DNA of 64,000 nt, taken from Terriglobia bacterium. GTDB taxonomy: Bacteria; Acidobacteriota; Terriglobia; Bryobacterales; Bryobacteraceae. Positions 61,469 through 64,000 of the stretch are shown in pieces. Under the pieces are notes generated by a model. The model saw nothing but the letters and a program-made list of their open reading frames with translations, was not told where the DNA came from and ran no database searches. The position numbers and the translations under genes are program-made. Positions within the stretch are counted from its first letter, which is position 1; every line of letters begins with the position of its first letter. The DNA is taken from NCBI GenBank assembly GCA_020073305.1, contig JAIQFK010000007.1:124001-188000 (forward strand). The letters are read 5' to 3'.

Positions 61469-62791
61469 TCATTTTAATATTGTTCGTTGTGCGTCACCGG
61501 TCTCCGCCGCTCCCGGCTCCAGGCGCGCGTTCACCATGATCTGGCAGGGCAGGCGCAGAAACCCGTAGACTTCTCCATCGCCGCGTGCCATCTGTACGGC
61601 GATGGCGTTGTCGATCAGGTCACAAACCCGAAAGGCTTCGAGCGGGCCATCGGCGATGGCCGGAGAGAACGAAAACGATGAGGGATACAACTCCGGCACC
61701 TGGAGATGAAAATCGATGGTGTGGATGTCGCCGGGCATCATGGGCTCGAGTGTGTGGCCTTCCCGCAGCGTATTTGTTCCCGCAAAATCGACGCCCAGAT
61801 GATTGCGCATGATGAACCCGACATTCGGGTGCGGGATTTCGGCCTTGGCGCGAACGGAGATGCGCACGACAATCTGGCTCGAAGGTTCGAGCAGTTGCAG
61901 CGGCGTTCCCTGTGGATCGAGCACGGCAATGCCCAGCACCTCAGCGCGCCCGTCACCATACCGGTGGTCGATGTTCGGAATGTGATCCGCGATTTCCGGC
62001 GCTTGCGCACGCTCACGGGCAATGCTCACCGCGGCCCGCTGGTGCGCGAGATATGCGGTGTCCTTTTCCACCATGGCGGCCAGGTACTTGGAAACGACGC
62101 GGTCGGTTTCGCCCAGATCAACCACGCGGCCCTGGTCAAGCCACAGCGCCCGATCCCCCAGGGCCTTCACATCCGCCAGGGCGTGCGAGACGAACAGAAT
62201 GGTGATGCCGCGCGCGCGCAGCTCGTGCACCTTGCGCATGCAGCGCTGGCGGAAGTAAATGTCGCCCACCGCGAGCGCTTCGTCGACCAGCAGAATCTCG
62301 GGATCGACATTGATGGCGACGGCGAAGGCGAGGCGCACCACCATGCCGCTCGAGTAAGTCTTCACCGGCCGGTTGATGAAGTCGCCGATTTCGGCAAACT
62401 CTTCGATGTTCTTGTATCGCGCCGTGATTTCGCGAGTGGAAAGGCCCAGGATCGCGCCGTTCAAATAGACGTTGTCCCGCCCGGTGAACTCCGGATTGAA
62501 TCCGGCGCCCAACTCGAGCAGCGCCGAGACGCGCCCGTTCACTTCCATGTTGCCGAAACTGGGCTGCAGAATGCCGGCCACAAGTTGCAGCAGCGTGCTC
62601 TTGCCGGACCCGTTCTCGCCGATCACGCAGAACGTTTCGCCACGCCCGATCTCGCAACTGACATCGTGGAGCGCCCAGAAATTCCGGTGAAACTGGAGCC
62701 GGTTGAAGGTAACCAGTTCCTTCAGACGGTTGCCGGGCGATTCGTAGATGGGATAACTCTTCGAGACGTTTTCAAACCGGACGGCGGTCAT
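61469..62791 (-). CDS. ABC transporter ATP-binding protein with C-terminal sugar-binding domain (Wzt-like)
   Basis: A 440-residue cytoplasmic ATPase for export of lipid-linked polysaccharide. Walker A is GENGSGKST (58-66), the signature loop is YSSGMVVRLAFA (from about 146) and Walker B is ILLVDEALAVGD (Asp170, Glu171). Residues about 260-430 are a beta-sandwich extension like Wzt-C, which in E. coli O9a recognises the capped polysaccharide end. The Wzm permease partner is not found on either side: upstream lies an amidohydrolase 6 bases away. A methyltransferase capping enzyme downstream fits this export model. Confidence 0.92.
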   Translation of the reverse strand: MTAVRFENVSKSYPIYESPGNRLKELVTFNRLQFHRNFWALHDVSCEIGRGETFCVIGENGSGKSTLLQLVAGILQPSFGNMEVNGRVSALLELGAGFNPEFTGRDNVYLNGAILGLSTREITARYKNIEEFAEIGDFINRPVKTYSSGMVVRLAFAVAINVDPEILLVDEALAVGDIYFRQRCMRKVHELRARGITILFVSHALADVKALGDRALWLDQGRVVDLGETDRVVSKYLAAMVEKDTAYLAHQRAAVSIARERAQAPEIADHIPNIDHRYGDGRAEVLGIAVLDPQGTPLQLLEPSSQIVVRISVRAKAEIPHPNVGFIMRNHLGVDFAGTNTLREGHTLEPMMPGDIHTIDFHLQVPELYPSSFSFSPAIADGPLEAFRVCDLIDNAIAVQMARGDGEVYGFLRLPCQIMVNARLEPGAAETGDAQRTILK

Positions 62792-62797
62792 CGGAGC

Positions 62798-63871
62798 CTA
62801 TTGCGGAAAACCGTTGGCGTTCAGGCCGGGGATAATCCGCAGCGCATTCTTATAGTAAAGCTTCTTGAGCACACCGTCCGGCAGATCGAGACCGTACATC
62901 TTCCAGAACGCGTGGCGCTTGCGATAGTAGTCGAAGTACTCGTCGGCCGTTTCCAATACGCGGAAGTAGCAGTGGTATTCCTCCGGCGCCCACACATCTT
63001 TTCCAAATAGGACGCGGTCCTGGTGCTGGATGAACCACTCGCGAGCGAAACGCGGCTGGCGGCCCAGTTCCGCGAGAACGGCGCCGATTTCCGTATACAT
63101 GTTGGGCATCTGGTCCATCAGGCGTCCCAACTCCGCCAGGTTTCCGCCCAGCCATCCGAGGTGCGCGTTGACGAAGATGGTTTTCGGATGCAACGCGAAG
63201 AGGTGGTGCTGTTCCCCCATCAGAGTCTCCCAGCTTGGATAGCGCTCGGGTGGGCGCGCGCGTTGCGGAAATTGTTTCAGCTCCAGCCAGCGCTCGTTGA
63301 AGCGGTCCTGCGGCTGGAAAAAAGACCAGGGCTCGGCGGTATGGATGAGAACCGGGATATGCAGTTTCGCGCACATGTCCCACACCGGATCGAAGCGCGG
63401 ATCATCCACGTGGATGCGCTGGCCCTTGCCGTCCTTCAGGTCCATGCCGAAATTCTTGAAGAATTTGAGGCCCTGCGCGCCGTTGTGCACGTCCTGTTCG
63501 AGCTGGGCCGCCGCGCGCTGGCCATAATCGGGTGCATCGATGTTTGAATAATCCAGATTGGCGAACACTACGAAGCGGTCTTTGTAGCGGTCCTTCAACA
63601 TGTGAACGTTCTGCGCCAGCTTGTCGCCGTAGCCGCCGCTCAGGTTCACCATAATGCGGAGGTTGATGCCATCCATATCCGCGGCCAGCTTGTCGACTTT
63701 CTCCGGCGTGAGTCCGTACTGGTGATTGTGGACGTCGATGAACGGATAGCGGGCACGGGTGACGATGTGCTGCGGGACCACGAGCGTAGACTTCGGCTCG
63801 TACTCCTCGATGGACATGGTCTGGGCGGCGAGCGAAGCCGCAAGGAGAAGGACGGGAAGGATGAGTCTCAT
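62798..63871 (-). CDS. Exported amidohydrolase-2 family metal-dependent hydrolase
   Basis: A 357-residue protein with a signal peptide (MRLILPVLLLAASLAAQT). It belongs to the amidohydrolase superfamily, amidohydrolase_2 branch (TIM barrel): FIDVHNHQYG supplies a metal-binding HxH (as HNH), with IHTAEPW and FVNAHLGWLGG as further ligand strands, and GKDVWAP near the C terminus. Members include decarboxylases and hydrolases; the substrate is unknown. It is 6 bases upstream of the Wzt-like gene and divergent from the gene at the right edge. Confidence 0.88.
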   Translation of the reverse strand: MRLILPVLLLAASLAAQTMSIEEYEPKSTLVVPQHIVTRARYPFIDVHNHQYGLTPEKVDKLAADMDGINLRIMVNLSGGYGDKLAQNVHMLKDRYKDRFVVFANLDYSNIDAPDYGQRAAAQLEQDVHNGAQGLKFFKNFGMDLKDGKGQRIHVDDPRFDPVWDMCAKLHIPVLIHTAEPWSFFQPQDRFNERWLELKQFPQRARPPERYPSWETLMGEQHHLFALHPKTIFVNAHLGWLGGNLAELGRLMDQMPNMYTEIGAVLAELGRQPRFAREWFIQHQDRVLFGKDVWAPEEYHCYFRVLETADEYFDYYRKRHAFWKMYGLDLPDGVLKKLYYKNALRIIPGLNANGFPQ

Positions 63872-63932
63872 CAGCGTGGACTACCCATTTTAGGGCAAGA
63901 CGGAACGAGCGGCCTGCCACTACGCTTTACCG

Positions 63933-64000
63933 ATGCCGGTGAAAACCAATTTTCAAGCTCTGATGAGAGTGCGCAAGAGATTGGATGCGCCACGTCCGCG
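63933..64000 (+). CDS. Possible gene start truncated by the window edge
   Basis: An ATG at 63933 opens a frame (MPVKTNFQALMRVRKRLDAP) that runs without a stop to the end of the window. The gap to the divergent amidohydrolase start is 61 bases. Too short to identify; it may be a real gene continuing beyond the window. Confidence 0.3.
   Translation, partial: MPVKTNFQALMRVRKRLDAPRP

Noticed and set aside
61706-63010. 434-codon plus-strand open frame
   Set aside because: Antisense to the Wzt-like ATPase and the amidohydrolase, which both have full family motifs; no motif in this frame.
1-64000. rRNA, tRNA, CRISPR, prophage or insertion-sequence features
   Set aside because: No regularly spaced direct repeats, transposase or integrase motifs, phage genes, or tRNA/rRNA-like segments were recognised in the intergenic DNA.

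Overview
The window looks like chromosomal DNA of an acidobacterium, most likely a Solibacter/Bryobacter-type soil organism. This is inferred from gene content, with no 16S gene present. The pointers are three large orphan MacB-like permeases of the acidobacterial 'ADOP' type (two behind a PadR regulator), a Ser/Thr kinase fused to a TolB-like propeller, secreted plant-glycan hydrolases (GH29, GH51), a LarA homologue, a BshA-type glycosyltransferase, high GC and very tight gene packing with many 1-4 base start/stop overlaps and TTG/GTG starts. I see no rRNA, tRNA, CRISPR array, prophage or insertion sequence.

Layout. 1-5.7 kb: tail of a HEAT-repeat protein, then a leftward run glpX - membrane-anchored protein - zinc-ribbon membrane protein - Ser/Thr kinase. 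5.7-13 kb: 2-hydroxyacid dehydrogenase and alpha-L-fucosidase, a secreted hydrolase-TPR lipoprotein, a CehA/McbA-like metallohydrolase with a coupled aldo/keto reductase, and a DUF2203 protein. 13-18.8 kb: amino acid permease, Maf and DUF1684 (leftward), then DUF721/DciA-like - gatC - gatA - superoxide dismutase (rightward). 18.9-20.8 kb: a GC-poorer type II restriction-modification pair (XcyI-like nuclease plus N4-cytosine-type methyltransferase). 20.9-23.7 kb: GH51 arabinofuranosidase translationally coupled to a LarA homologue.

24-28.4 kb: the conserved rpmH-rnpA-yidD-yidC-khpB-mnmE block, every junction overlapping or nearly so; rpmH was found by eye as a 49-codon gene. 28.4-32.5 kb: two small envelope-type proteins, the TldE/TldD protease pair, and a divergent lysine-rich secreted peptide followed by a terminator-like hairpin. 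32.6-35.6 kb: a 109-base nested palindromic repeat, then a solitary gene whose product joins a TssB-like and a TssC-like contractile-sheath domain in one chain, a DinB-like protein and a DUF457-like membrane protein. 35.7-46.4 kb: an ADOP permease, a sodium:solute symporter, an exported SAM-methyltransferase fold protein, and a PadR-ADOP-ADOP cassette with a palindromic operator over the putative PadR promoter.

46.5-63.9 kb: bshA, a GT-C membrane glycosyltransferase, a cellulose-synthase-like GT2, a PLP dehydratase, alr, and a leftward surface-polysaccharide locus (Wzt-like ATPase with sugar-binding tail, a nucleotidyltransferase/small-protein pair, a methyltransferase with coiled coil, a GT2-GT4 fusion, three GT2 enzymes and a DUF1972 GT4). 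The matching Wzm permease is not in the window. A secreted amidohydrolase closes the region and a divergent gene starts at the right edge.

Most worth following up: the orphan TssB-TssC fusion, the palindromic repeat family, the nucleotidyltransferase/small-protein pair, the exported methyltransferase, and the rpmH/rnpA overlap with paired palindromes upstream. All family assignments come from reading motifs, not from database searches.
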